From CAYUMU01 sp964445985 (lineage in GTDB: Bacteria; Planctomycetota; Planctomycetia; Pirellulales; S012-138), in contig CAYUMU010000008.1 in assembly GCA_964445985.1 (NCBI GenBank), forward strand, positions 1-64,000: DNA of 64,000 bases, read 5' to 3'. The notes beneath the pieces are model-generated. The model saw only the letters and a list, made by a program, of their open reading frames with translations. It was not told where the DNA came from and did not search any database. Shown one piece after another: positions 16,555-24,850 of the stretch. Positions within the stretch are counted from its first letter, which is position 1. Every line of letters begins with the position of its first letter. The position numbers were made by a program, and so were the translations under genes.

Positions 16555-17031
16555 TCATAGTTTGCGGTTCGTAATGCGATCGATGGTGGGCTGGCGTAGC
16601 GGAATGATGCGTTCTATCCTCTGCGCGGGAAAATAGGCCGTCGAGGAGTAGGCGGCGTCCAAGTCGTCCAAGTAGTTCAGCTCCCCCTGTTCGCCCAAAT
16701 AGCAGCAACTTTCCACGGGAACCAATCCGTGGTGGGTCCCGTCGAGCAACCCGGCGAATACTTTGGCGGGAATCCGCCCGAGATATTCCGAACCTTCGCC
16801 GCCATTGCCAGAGCCCATGATCCCAATCGATACCCAAACGGGTTTGGCCGGCGTCATTTCTGGCGGCGGACTTTTCGCTGGGTTGGGTTGAGCCGAGGGC
16901 ACCGGCTGGGACGGCATTGGTTCCGAAGGCGCCTTGGCCGGCAGCGGGGCTTGGGCTTGCGCCGCACCATCGCCCCAGGCCATTGTCAGCAGGGCCATGG
17001 CCGGCAAAACCGTTCGAATTGCTAGGATCAT
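16555..17031 (-). CDS. Secreted proline-rich hypothetical protein
   Basis: A 158-aa protein with a signal peptide (MILAIRTVLPAMALLTMAWG, cleavage near AQAQ), a Pro/Ala/Ser-rich linker of about 40 residues, and a C-terminal domain of about 85 residues starting VWVSIGIMGSGNGGEG. This domain contains a CC pair and an LLDGTHHGLVPVE stretch. I do not recognise the family. The ATG at 17031 is favoured by GGGAGG six bases upstream; two in-frame Met codons lie further up without ribosome sites. It is on the same strand as ispD, 165 bp upstream of it, and divergent from cheY. Confidence 0.65.
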   Translation of the reverse strand: MILAIRTVLPAMALLTMAWGDGAAQAQAPLPAKAPSEPMPSQPVPSAQPNPAKSPPPEMTPAKPVWVSIGIMGSGNGGEGSEYLGRIPAKVFAGLLDGTHHGLVPVESCCYLGEQGELNYLDDLDAAYSSTAYFPAQRIERIIPLRQPTIDRITNRKL

Positions 17032-17412
17032 CGGCCTCCCACCTTTCGTAATGAGCATGTTAAACCAAACGATGCGCTTCAACTGATTCGCCGGCCGGCG
17101 GCGCGCGAGGGGCGTCACGCGCGGGGAGCCGGGCGGTATGGCCCTCGACGCCCCCCGTGCGGCCCCGTGTGGCCCCGAACAAAGTCAACTCGTCAGCTCT
17201 TTGAAGTTCAACGGCTATTTTATTAGGTTCTGTCCGCCTGTGGCGCGCACGGGATGGGGAATATCCTAAGTTTATGGAAACGGTTTGCACCCAGTGGGCT
17301 GGGCAAGCCGGCGGTCGCGGAGCGCCGCCCCCTGGCCGCACGCGGGCGAAAGGGGTTGCGGTCTGACGGCGACCGAGGCGATCGGAACGTGCTTTTCTGA
17401 GGAATCCCGATA
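17032..17412. other. Divergent intergenic region before cheY
   Basis: About 380 bp of G/C-rich spacer between a secreted protein gene and cheY, expected to hold two divergent promoters. I looked for the GG-N10-GC sigma-54 pattern and found no good match. No gene or RNA seen. Confidence 0.45.
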
Positions 17413-17778
17413 ATGGGCAAGCGTGTGCTGATTTGTGACGATTCGCTACTCATGCGAAAAATGGTGGCCGATACGCTGATCGACTCCGGTTGGGAAATCG
17501 CCGGAGAAGCCACGGACGGGCAGCAAGCGATCGAGCGATTTCGGGAAGTCCATCCCGACGCGGTCACCATGGACCTGGTGATGCCGAGTTTCGATGGCAT
17601 CCACGGTCTGCAAGGCATTCGGGAAATTGATCCGGCGGCCAAGGTGGTGATGGTCAGCGCGCTCAACCAAACGCAACTGATCTCCGACTCCATCCGCAAA
17701 GGCGCGCACGATTTTGTGACCAAGCCATTCTTGCCGGAGCAGTTGCAGGAGACGATGGAAACCTGCGTGAACTGTTAG
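17413..17778 (+). CDS. CheY-like single-domain response regulator
   Basis: A 121-aa stand-alone receiver domain, as in CheY and Spo0F. Acidic pocket Asp9/Asp10 (LICDDS), phospho-acceptor Asp54 (VTMDLVMPSFDG), Ser82 (MVSALN) and Lys104 (FVTKPF) are all present, so it should be phosphorylated by a histidine kinase. It has no output domain. The ribosome site GAGGAA is eight bases before the ATG. Ser in place of Thr and a Tyr-free switch region are common in Bacillus- and planctomycete-type CheY. No kinase is adjacent. The CheX phosphatase at 5762 could act on it, which is an inference from function only. Confidence 0.93.
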   Translation: MGKRVLICDDSLLMRKMVADTLIDSGWEIAGEATDGQQAIERFREVHPDAVTMDLVMPSFDGIHGLQGIREIDPAAKVVMVSALNQTQLISDSIRKGAHDFVTKPFLPEQLQETMETCVNC

Positions 17779-17919
17779 AAGATGACTCCGAGGCCCCCCG
17801 CGGTGGGCAATATAATAGCCGCCGCCGATCGAGCCCGCCCCATTGCCCTGCGGTGGGTTGCAGGGTTTGAACTTGCCTGCTGGTGAGCTCGTTGAGGGAG
17901 AGCCGCCTTACAGCGCTGG

Positions 17920-18195
17920 CTAGATTTGGGGAAAGCGGTAGCGGTACAGCATTCTTTCCCACCAGCGGGCGCGGCGCAATTGGGGGTCTTGGGGGGCGAT
18001 CACGTGGCGTTTGCCGCGGCGGGTGATCAGCACCAATTGGCCGTCGTGCAATATCTCCGCCACCTTCCAGAACTTTTCCACGGTGTAAACGTATTTTTCA
18101 CCGTGCGGTTCTGGCTGAATATCGGCCGCCCGAGGACCGGGCCGACCGCTATACTTCTGCATGCGGTAGACGACGGGATCACCCGGTTTATACAT
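17920..18195 (-). CDS. Conserved-looking basic hypothetical protein
   Basis: A 91-aa protein of unknown function. It opens MYKPGDPVVYRMQKYSGRPG, which resembles the first strand of small beta-barrel (KOW/CarD-like) domains, followed by VYTVEKFWKVAEILHDGQLVLITRRGKRHVI, which could form further strands, and ends with a basic aromatic tail (RRARWWERMLYRYRF). It has no signal peptide or membrane helix, so it should be cytosolic. AGGA lies eight bases before the start. It is divergent from the SDR gene, with 131 bp between starts. The coding call rests on the clean start, ribosome site and plausible composition. Confidence 0.6.
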   Translation of the reverse strand: MYKPGDPVVYRMQKYSGRPGPRAADIQPEPHGEKYVYTVEKFWKVAEILHDGQLVLITRRGKRHVIAPQDPQLRRARWWERMLYRYRFPQI

Positions 18196-18326
18196 TGCTC
18201 AATCCTGAACTTAGGTCCAATGGGTTCAATGTATCGCTGGTGGGGTCGAATTCAAGGCTTCCCCACCGAAGCGCGTGGCGTGGGAAAGGCCCTGGGTGGT
18301 TGGGAGGCGGAGCTTCGAGGAAGCAC

Positions 18327-19223
18327 ATGGCTGGTCTGCGGTATTATCAAGACGCGGTGGCTTTGGTGACGGGCGGAGCTTCGGGGCTGGGCGCCGCATT
18401 GTCGACGTCGCTGGCGCTCCGCGGCGCGAAGGTCATTATCGCCGATCGTCAACTGGAATTATCCGCCGAACTTGCCGAAACCTTGAACGGCCAAGGTTGT
18501 CGGGCCAAGGCTGCCCTGCTCGATGTGCGCGAGGCGGCCGACTTTCAGGCGTTGGTCGACCGTATTTTTCGGCAAGAGGGCCGCCTCGATTTCTTGTTCA
18601 ACAACGCCGGCATCGCGCACTGCGGCGCCGCCTTGCATTATGATCTGAACGATTGGCACGCCGTGTTCAGCGTGAACCTGGCGGGCGTGGCCAATGGAGT
18701 TCAGGCCGTGTATCGGCCCATGGTGGAGCAGGGGTTTGGGCATATTGTGAATACGGCTTCCGTCGCTGGCTTGCTGCCGGCAATCAGCCTGGTGAGTTAC
18801 GGTGCTTCTAAACACGCGGTGGTGGGGCTATCGACGGCGCTGCGTTGCGAGGCCGCGGGCCACGGGGTGCGGGTGAGCGTGCTGTGCCCCGGCTTCATCC
18901 GCACGCCCATTTTGCAGGGAGGCGTGTTTGGCCGGCAAGTGCAAGCGATTCCTGAGCCGTTGGCCGAAAAGCTTTGGAACCGCCTGCGGCCAATTACCGC
19001 GGAACGGTTTGTGTCGAAGGCGCTGCCGTTGCTGCAAAAGAACCGCGCCATCATCGTGTACCCCTGGCGGTGGCGCGTGGCTTGGTTGATCGACCGGCTG
19101 CTGCCCGGCTTGGGGCGGTACGCAGCGCAAAGGGCGTTCCATTCTTTTCAGGCTGAGTTGCAGTCGGCCCAAGCGGCGGAGTCCTCGGCGATTTGCGAGG
19201 AAACGCGGGCGCCTGCGGAGTGA
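18327..19223 (+). CDS. Short-chain dehydrogenase/reductase (SDR)
   Basis: A classical SDR of 298 aa, using NAD(P)(H) to reduce or oxidise an unknown carbonyl/alcohol substrate. The Rossmann motif TGGASGLG lies at 15-22, NNAG at 92-95, catalytic Ser145 in NTASVAG, and Tyr158/Lys162 in SYGASK. Acidic residue 40 in IIADR at the end of the second strand hints at NAD preference. A C-terminal stretch after about 230 is longer than usual and contains a Trp-rich WRWRVAWLIDRLLPG segment that may touch the membrane. Start 18327 is supported by GAGGAAG just upstream; the frame extends 44 codons further into the promoter region, which I exclude. The gene converges on the HAD gene with 37 bp between. Confidence 0.93.
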   Translation: MAGLRYYQDAVALVTGGASGLGAALSTSLALRGAKVIIADRQLELSAELAETLNGQGCRAKAALLDVREAADFQALVDRIFRQEGRLDFLFNNAGIAHCGAALHYDLNDWHAVFSVNLAGVANGVQAVYRPMVEQGFGHIVNTASVAGLLPAISLVSYGASKHAVVGLSTALRCEAAGHGVRVSVLCPGFIRTPILQGGVFGRQVQAIPEPLAEKLWNRLRPITAERFVSKALPLLQKNRAIIVYPWRWRVAWLIDRLLPGLGRYAAQRAFHSFQAELQSAQAAESSAICEETRAPAE

Positions 19224-19260
19224 TTGGCAGGGGAGGTATGATTGGGCGAATGGCCGGCTG

Positions 19261-20103
19261 TTAGTAATCTTCGAGCAGCCACCGCACCACTTCGGCCACG
19301 CCGTGGTCGTCGTGATGCAGGGTGACGCGGTCGGCCGCCTGTTTGACTTCGTCGCAGGCGTTGCCCATGGCCACGCCGAGCCCTGCCCCCAGTAGCATGG
19401 GGATGTCGTTCACGTCGTCGCCCACCGCGCAGATTTCCGCGGGGTCAATCTTCCAATCTTGGGCCAGTTGCAAAATGGCCGACCACTTGCTGGTTCCCGC
19501 CGGCAGCAGTTCGCACATGAAGCCAGAATACATGGGGCTGCGGAGCACGTGGGTTTCGACCCGTTGCGGCGATTGCTCTTGCACCGCGGCGGCCAAATCG
19601 AGCATGGCGTTGCGCGTGCCCATGGCGAAGCCCGCGAAAATGCCTTCGGGAGGCGCGGTCATCAACTCGGGCCAGAGCCGCTCGCAGCCGGCATTGAGCC
19701 GAAAGTATTCGGCCAGCTCGGGCTGGCAAACGTCCACGCGCGGGCAGTAGTAGTCGAAGCCATGATGATAGGTGTCGGCATAGAGCACCGCTTCCAGGCC
19801 TGCCTGGGAAATCGTGGCCAACATCTGGTGCAGGGCGCCCTCCGCGAACTGGGCGCAGTGCAGCGTGCTATGATCGGCCGGGCGCTTGACGAGGGCGCCG
19901 CTGGCCGAGATCAGCGGAACATTGAGCTTGAGTTGCTTCACCAGCGGCAAGGCCCTGGCGTATCTGCGGCCGGTGGCCAGCACCACTTCTATTCCCCGCC
20001 GGCGGGCTTCGGCCAAGGCAGCCTGGGTTTCATCGCGAAGTTGATCGCGGCTATCGACCAGGGTGCCGTCAATATCAATTGCCAATAAACGATAACGTGC
20101 CAT
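19261..20103 (-). CDS. Cof-type HAD-superfamily phosphatase
   Basis: A 280-aa HAD hydrolase of the Cof/type IIB group. The nucleophile and acid/base are Asp10 and Asp12 (LAIDIDGTLV). Motif II is in VLATGRRYA, a Lys in KWSAILQLAQ acts as motif III, and motif IV is VGDDVNDIPMLLGAG. The cap domain lies between the first two motifs and the last. These enzymes dephosphorylate sugar phosphates, pyridoxal phosphate or FMN with broad specificity; the substrate is unknown here. The ATG at 20103 gives MARYRLLAID; an in-frame TTG lies three codons upstream. Confidence 0.92.
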   Translation of the reverse strand: MARYRLLAIDIDGTLVDSRDQLRDETQAALAEARRRGIEVVLATGRRYARALPLVKQLKLNVPLISASGALVKRPADHSTLHCAQFAEGALHQMLATISQAGLEAVLYADTYHHGFDYYCPRVDVCQPELAEYFRLNAGCERLWPELMTAPPEGIFAGFAMGTRNAMLDLAAAVQEQSPQRVETHVLRSPMYSGFMCELLPAGTSKWSAILQLAQDWKIDPAEICAVGDDVNDIPMLLGAGLGVAMGNACDEVKQAADRVTLHHDDHGVAEVVRWLLEDY

Positions 20104-20288
20104 TGGATCCAAGAAGTGTTGAGGCGTGCCGTTTCGGAGTCTGCGCCGAATCGGAGCGGCGACTTCGCGGGAATGATTATCTATTATGGTAAGGTGAGGG
20201 CGGTTTGGACAGGCGGCCGGCCGATGGCAGTTTCGTCATCGCTGCGAGCCGTATTCCTTTTAACGCGGTTCGTGGGACAATTTGAGCG

Positions 20289-20933
20289 GTGACCAACCCA
20301 ACCTCTGAGACCGAAAATTCTTCCGACACGCGGTCGAATCCATTTTCGACCCGCTTTACCCGGCCGGGCCAACTGGAGTTTGCTTTGCCGCGCGGGAGTT
20401 CCCCGCAATCGTTGATTGAGAAGTTCGCGTCGCTGGGCTGGATAGCTCAAATCGTTGGCCCTCACGGCAGCGGCAAGTCGACGTTGCTGGCGACCCTGAT
20501 CCAGCATCTTCCACCGGGCATTCAGCCGCGGCTGCACACGCTTCGCGACGGTCAGCGACGACTGGACGGGCCGCTCGATATTGCTTGCCCAGCGGCTGAG
20601 AAAGCGGCAGGCGGAACCCACCAACCGCTCGTCATCATTGATGGTTTTGAGCAATTGTCGCGACCGCGGAGGTGGAACCTGGCGCGGCAATGTCGGCGGC
20701 GCCGCGCGGGATTGCTGGTAACTTCGCACGTCGATGTGAAATTGCCGACACTGTTTCAAACATCGCCCCATGAAGCGGAGGCGCTAGCGTTGACCGAGCG
20801 GCTGCTCGGGAAACCTCTGGACGCGCCGACAACCGCCGAGGTAATTCGCTGCTTTCGTCGGCAGAACGGCAATTACCGCGAGATGTTTTTTGATCTCTAC
20901 GATTTCCATGCGAATTGCGCGCGTGGCGGGTAG
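20289..20933 (+). CDS. Small P-loop NTPase, unassigned
   Basis: A 214-aa protein with a clear Walker A, IVGPHGSGKST (55-65), and a Walker B-like LVIIDGFEQL (114-123). It lacks ABC signature, AAA+ sensor or helicase motifs. The Asp followed by Gly-Phe-Glu resembles small ATPases that act as loaders or as P-loop domains of STAND/TniB type, but I cannot place it. The N-terminal 30 residues are polar and probably disordered; a DIACP/AAEKAAG segment separates the motifs. Start is a GTG at 20289 without a strong ribosome site. It is flanked by convergent genes, 53 bp from the aminotransferase stop, with no operon partner. Confidence 0.7.
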   Translation: MTNPTSETENSSDTRSNPFSTRFTRPGQLEFALPRGSSPQSLIEKFASLGWIAQIVGPHGSGKSTLLATLIQHLPPGIQPRLHTLRDGQRRLDGPLDIACPAAEKAAGGTHQPLVIIDGFEQLSRPRRWNLARQCRRRRAGLLVTSHVDVKLPTLFQTSPHEAEALALTERLLGKPLDAPTTAEVIRCFRRQNGNYREMFFDLYDFHANCARGG

Positions 20934-20986
20934 ACGCTCGCGATGGGCCGCGATTCTTGAGAGCCGGCCGTGGCCAATTCGGCCGT

Positions 20987-22096
20987 TTACTTCGCCAGGC
21001 GCCGCAAGACTTCAATTCCACGCTCAATCGTGGCATCGGGCGCGGCGTACGAAATGCGAAAATGCGTGTCGCGGTGGCTGAAGATTTTGCCGGGAATGAT
21101 CAGCAGTTGGTTGGCGATGGCCTGTTCCACAAAGGCCGTGGCGGCGCGGCTGTCGGGCACTTGCGGAAAGGCGTAGAACGCCCCGCCCGGCGCGGCGAGC
21201 GGGTAGAGATCGGAGAGACCTTCCACCAGTCGATCGCGTTTGCGGCGATAGTCGTTCACGTGCGGAGTGATATCGGTATCGAGCGCGGCCAGGGCGGCCC
21301 ATTGCAGCGGGTGCGGCGCGCACACAAACGTGTATTGCTGCAGCTTGATCATGCTATCGATCAGCGCGGCTGGGCCGTGGGCATAGCCGAGCCGCCAGCC
21401 GGTCACGCCGTAGGTTTTGCTGAAGCCGTCGATCACCAGGGTTTGGTCGTTCACTTGGGCGGGTGAAGCGAGGGCGCCGTCGTAGCAGAACGCCTTGTAG
21501 ATTTCGTCGCTGATGAGCAGCACGTCGCGCTCTTGGGCCAGGCGGGCCAGGTCGCGAACTTCTTGCTCGGCAGCGACCACGCCGGTGGGATTGGCGGGGC
21601 TATTGAACAAGATGGCCTTGGTGCGGGGCGTGATGGCGTCGGCGACGCGATTGACGTCGATCCGAAAGTCGGGGTAGGTGTCGAGGATCACGGACTTGCC
21701 GCCGACCATCGCCACCAGCGAAGGGTACATCACAAAGTAAGGATCGAACAAAATGACTTCGTCGCCCGGATTGACCACCGCCATCAGGGCGAGCACCAGC
21801 GCCCCGCTGGTGCCGCTGGTGACAAACGCCTGGCGGTCGGCGTGGTTGTATTCGCGGCGAATGTCGGCCTGCAGCCGTTCGCGCAGGGGAGCAATGCCCT
21901 GGGTGACGGAATAGCCGTTGCGATCTTCGGCAATCGCCTTCGCGGCGGCGTCTTTAATGCCTTGCGGAACGGGGAAGTCGGGCTGCCCTATCGAAAGATT
22001 GATGGGGTTTTCGAGCTTGGCCGCCAGGTCGAACACCTTGCGGATTCCGGAACTATCGAACTGGGCCAGGCGATCGGCAAGCCAACGCTGAGACAT
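20987..22096 (-). CDS. Class I/II PLP-dependent aminotransferase
   Basis: A 369-aa fold-type I aminotransferase, probably transferring amino groups between an amino acid (Asp, aromatic or similar) and a 2-oxo acid. Visible features are NLSIGQPDFPVP near the N terminus, GYSVTQGIAPLRE, VTSGTSGALVLAL (PLP phosphate region), NSPANPTGVV (substrate carboxylate loop), LISDEIYKAF (Asp for the PLP nitrogen) and IDGFSKTYGVTGWRLGY with the PLP-binding Lys. The start at 22096 gives MSQRWLADR; 26 more codons upstream lack a leader and overlap the adjacent spacer. Substrate is uncertain. Downstream it meets the P-loop gene. Confidence 0.93.
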   Translation of the reverse strand: MSQRWLADRLAQFDSSGIRKVFDLAAKLENPINLSIGQPDFPVPQGIKDAAAKAIAEDRNGYSVTQGIAPLRERLQADIRREYNHADRQAFVTSGTSGALVLALMAVVNPGDEVILFDPYFVMYPSLVAMVGGKSVILDTYPDFRIDVNRVADAITPRTKAILFNSPANPTGVVAAEQEVRDLARLAQERDVLLISDEIYKAFCYDGALASPAQVNDQTLVIDGFSKTYGVTGWRLGYAHGPAALIDSMIKLQQYTFVCAPHPLQWAALAALDTDITPHVNDYRRKRDRLVEGLSDLYPLAAPGGAFYAFPQVPDSRAATAFVEQAIANQLLIIPGKIFSHRDTHFRISYAAPDATIERGIEVLRRLAK

Positions 22097-22145
22097 AGAG
22101 CTAGGGCACGCGGCTGGAGTGGATGGTGGGAAGCCAGGGAACGAA

Positions 22146-23864
22146 TCAACCCATGTTAGCAGTCGGTGGTTCATCGTCCCAGGGGCTGACGTATTGCGGC
22201 GCCGCGGGCGTGGGATGGAGCTCTTCGTCTTCCTGGCGAACGCGCTGGGGGGCCGCCACGCGCGACTGCCGGAGTTCCCGAGCGACGCTGCGCAAATTCA
22301 AGAAAATGACCAGCGCGGCCAGGGCGGGAAGCACCGCCAGCAGCAGCGGCTCGGGGAAACCGCCGCCGCGGCTATCGAGCACTTCTTCGAGTGTCCAAAA
22401 AAAGTTAGACATTTGCAGCGCCGAGTAACGGTTGTTGTAGGTGTTGAGCGAGAGTTGGATGGTGAGCGGGACCAGGGTACCGGCCAGCACCAGCAAAATA
22501 TGAATCAGCACCGCCAGCATCATGGTCACTTGCGCCACGCGCCGCAGCAGTAGCACGATCAACCGGGTAAGGCCCAGATAGATGGCCATATAGCAGAACC
22601 CGAAGGTTGCGAAGAGCGACAATTGGGAGTAATTGAAGAACTGACTCCGATTGGACAGGCGGGCGCCGATCTGGGGCTCGATGGCCGTGAACAGGGCGGG
22701 CGCCGCTAGCAGAACCAAGATCGCGCTGGCCGCGTTGCCGAGCACGAACAGGTAGCCCGTGCCCGAGCCTGGGTTGAACGTGGTCCAGAACATGCGGCCC
22801 AGAAAGCTTTGCGGCAGGCGGCGTTTGGCCCGTTGCGAAAGCTCAGGGCGTTCGCCGATCAGGAACATGCCCATCGCCCACCAATGGATGCCGATCAACA
22901 ACGCAAAAAATGCCAGGACTTCGTAGGTGGGGAATGCGAACAGCCACAACCAGAATGCCCAGGCCATGAACAGCATGTATTGGGCGACCATGCAAATGCG
23001 AATCGCCGTGGAGCGGTTCTCGCTATTGAACATGAGCGCGGCGCGGGCCACCAGAAAAAACATGACATTGTAACCGATGGCGGCCGTGAGAATCATGCCG
23101 CACACCGCCCAGAATTCGCCCCGCTCAAAGTAGAGCATGCGGTAAGACGAAAGCAGGCATTCTCCGGCGAAGCCAATGCCAAACGATGAGAAATTAATCA
23201 AGCAGCCGGCGATAAGAACGACCGACATGATGACTTGCCAATGCTTGGCGCGACTGAGCGTTGCCAGGCAAAGCGCCAACAACGTGCTCGAAATACAATT
23301 GACGATCAGCCAGAACATCAGGAACAGAATGGTCGGCAGATCGATCCCGCGCAGCAAATAGGTGAACGCCAAACAGGGGGCAACGGCCGAAAGATACAGG
23401 GCCGTTTGTAAGAGTGAGCTGCCGAGTTTGCCGCTGACAATTTGATGCGGCTTGAGGGCACTGATCGAAAGCAACTCGTAGGTGTTGTCTTCCCACTCGC
23501 TGGCCAGCGAGCGATAGGCGGAGAACGGCACGATCACCAGAAGCGGAAAACTCAAGATGACAAAGTAGCCCATGAACATTTCGGCGCCGGCTTCGCCTCC
23601 GCTAAAGCTCTGATTGGAAAGCGCCATGCCCAGGATGGACCATGACCAGCCGCAAATAAGCACCAGGGCAAAGGTGATGAGGAACTGCTTGCTCTTGAGG
23701 GCCTGGCGCGTTTCTTTAACGAGAATAGGATTGAGCCATTCGCTCATGCGAACGGACCACTGGTCAAAGCGTTCCCAGCCCCGAGGCACGGCAGCCGACA
23801 ACGGCCGCTCGGCAAGGTTCACGTTTGGGTTCACGTTGGGTATCGACTCGTCGGCCGAGGTCAT
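22146..23864 (-). CDS. ABC transporter permease, Gld/ABC-2-like, polytopic
   Basis: A 572-aa integral membrane protein with about twelve predicted helices. After a hydrophilic 50-residue N terminus it has LNPILVKETRQALKSKQF, the ABC-2 permease coupling region, then hydrophobic segments (FLITFALVLICGWSW, MGYFVILSFPLLVIVPFSAY and others). The last 45 residues are charged and Pro-rich (RQEDEELHPTPAAP). Its start codon overlaps the stop of the ATPase gene as ATGA (4 bp), so translation is coupled and the two form a transporter pair. The exported substrate is unknown. A 690-aa exported-domain protein and a small membrane protein precede the ATPase in the same direction; the set recalls gliding/ABC export operons (GldA-F-G type), an analogy only. 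Confidence 0.85.
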   Translation of the reverse strand: MTSADESIPNVNPNVNLAERPLSAAVPRGWERFDQWSVRMSEWLNPILVKETRQALKSKQFLITFALVLICGWSWSILGMALSNQSFSGGEAGAEMFMGYFVILSFPLLVIVPFSAYRSLASEWEDNTYELLSISALKPHQIVSGKLGSSLLQTALYLSAVAPCLAFTYLLRGIDLPTILFLMFWLIVNCISSTLLALCLATLSRAKHWQVIMSVVLIAGCLINFSSFGIGFAGECLLSSYRMLYFERGEFWAVCGMILTAAIGYNVMFFLVARAALMFNSENRSTAIRICMVAQYMLFMAWAFWLWLFAFPTYEVLAFFALLIGIHWWAMGMFLIGERPELSQRAKRRLPQSFLGRMFWTTFNPGSGTGYLFVLGNAASAILVLLAAPALFTAIEPQIGARLSNRSQFFNYSQLSLFATFGFCYMAIYLGLTRLIVLLLRRVAQVTMMLAVLIHILLVLAGTLVPLTIQLSLNTYNNRYSALQMSNFFWTLEEVLDSRGGGFPEPLLLAVLPALAALVIFLNLRSVARELRQSRVAAPQRVRQEDEELHPTPAAPQYVSPWDDEPPTANMG

Positions 23865-24796
23865 TGGACACGCCCCTTGGTAACTTGCATAAAGACCTCT
23901 TCCAACGAGCGGCGATCGCTGCCGAAGGCGGCCACGCGGAAGCCGGCGAGAATCATCTCGCGCAACAGGTCGGCCTCCGACTCGCGGTCGCCCTCGTGGA
24001 CGAACAGCAGCAATTCGCCATCGATGCGGTACTCTTGCACCACGGTGCGCTCTTGCAACCACTCCATCAGCGGCGTTGGGTCACCCAGCACGCGCACGCG
24101 GACGGCATTCTGTCCGGGATGCGCTTTTTGAATGTCTTCCACCGTGCCCACGGCCAACAGCCGGCCCCGCTCGATAATGCCCACCGCGTCGCACATCTCG
24201 GCCAGTTCGGTGAGAATGTGCGAACTGACCAGCACGGTTTTGCCTTGATCGGCCAGTTGCCGAATCATGATGCGCAACTCGATGCGCGCCCTGGGGTCGA
24301 GGCCGGCGGCCGGTTCGTCGAGCACCAGCACCGCCGGATCGTGAATCATGGTGCGGCCCAGGCAAAGCCGTTGCTTCATGCCTTTGGAAAGGCCATTGAT
24401 AGGCTTTTCCGCCAGCTCATCGAGCTGCGTGAACTGCATGGTGCGGTCGATGGCCGTGAGCCGGCCCGGCCCTCTGAGTCCATAAGAGCGGGCAAAAAAG
24501 TCAAGGTACTCCCGCACGTTCACATTGGCATAGGTGCCAAAATAGTCAGGCATGAACCCGAGCCGGCGGCGCACGCGGTCGGGATCGTCGATGACGGAAA
24601 AGCCATCGATATAGGCATCTCCCGCATCGGGAATATCGAGCGTGGCCAGAATCCGCATGCTGGTGGTTTTGCCGGCGCCATTGGGGCCAATGTAGCCGAA
24701 CACTTGCCCTTGATTGACCTCAAACGAAATCCCATCCACGGCCTTGGTGGGGCCGAACGAGCGATGCAGATTCTGAAACTGAATCATCGGAGGCAT
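23861..24796 (-). CDS. ABC transporter ATP-binding protein
   Basis: The 311-aa ATPase has Walker A IGPNGAGKTTS, Q-loop, signature LSKGMKQRLCLGR, Walker B VLVLDEPAAGLD and H-loop in VLVSSHILTELAEM. It is of the ABC-2/drug-exporter class (CcmA/GldA-like) with a C-terminal tail of about 90 residues typical of these. It is transcribed 54 bp after the 690-aa protein gene and its stop overlaps the permease start. The Met at 24796 (MPPMIQF) is likely; a second Met lies three codons later. Role: energising export by the adjacent 572-aa permease. Confidence 0.95.
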   Translation of the reverse strand: MPPMIQFQNLHRSFGPTKAVDGISFEVNQGQVFGYIGPNGAGKTTSMRILATLDIPDAGDAYIDGFSVIDDPDRVRRRLGFMPDYFGTYANVNVREYLDFFARSYGLRGPGRLTAIDRTMQFTQLDELAEKPINGLSKGMKQRLCLGRTMIHDPAVLVLDEPAAGLDPRARIELRIMIRQLADQGKTVLVSSHILTELAEMCDAVGIIERGRLLAVGTVEDIQKAHPGQNAVRVRVLGDPTPLMEWLQERTVVQEYRIDGELLLFVHEGDRESEADLLREMILAGFRVAAFGSDRRSLEEVFMQVTKGRVQ

Positions 24797-24850
24797 GGAG
24801 GTCGAACCCACGGAGTGCAATTTTACCGCGATGGGAGCATGATGAATGAA

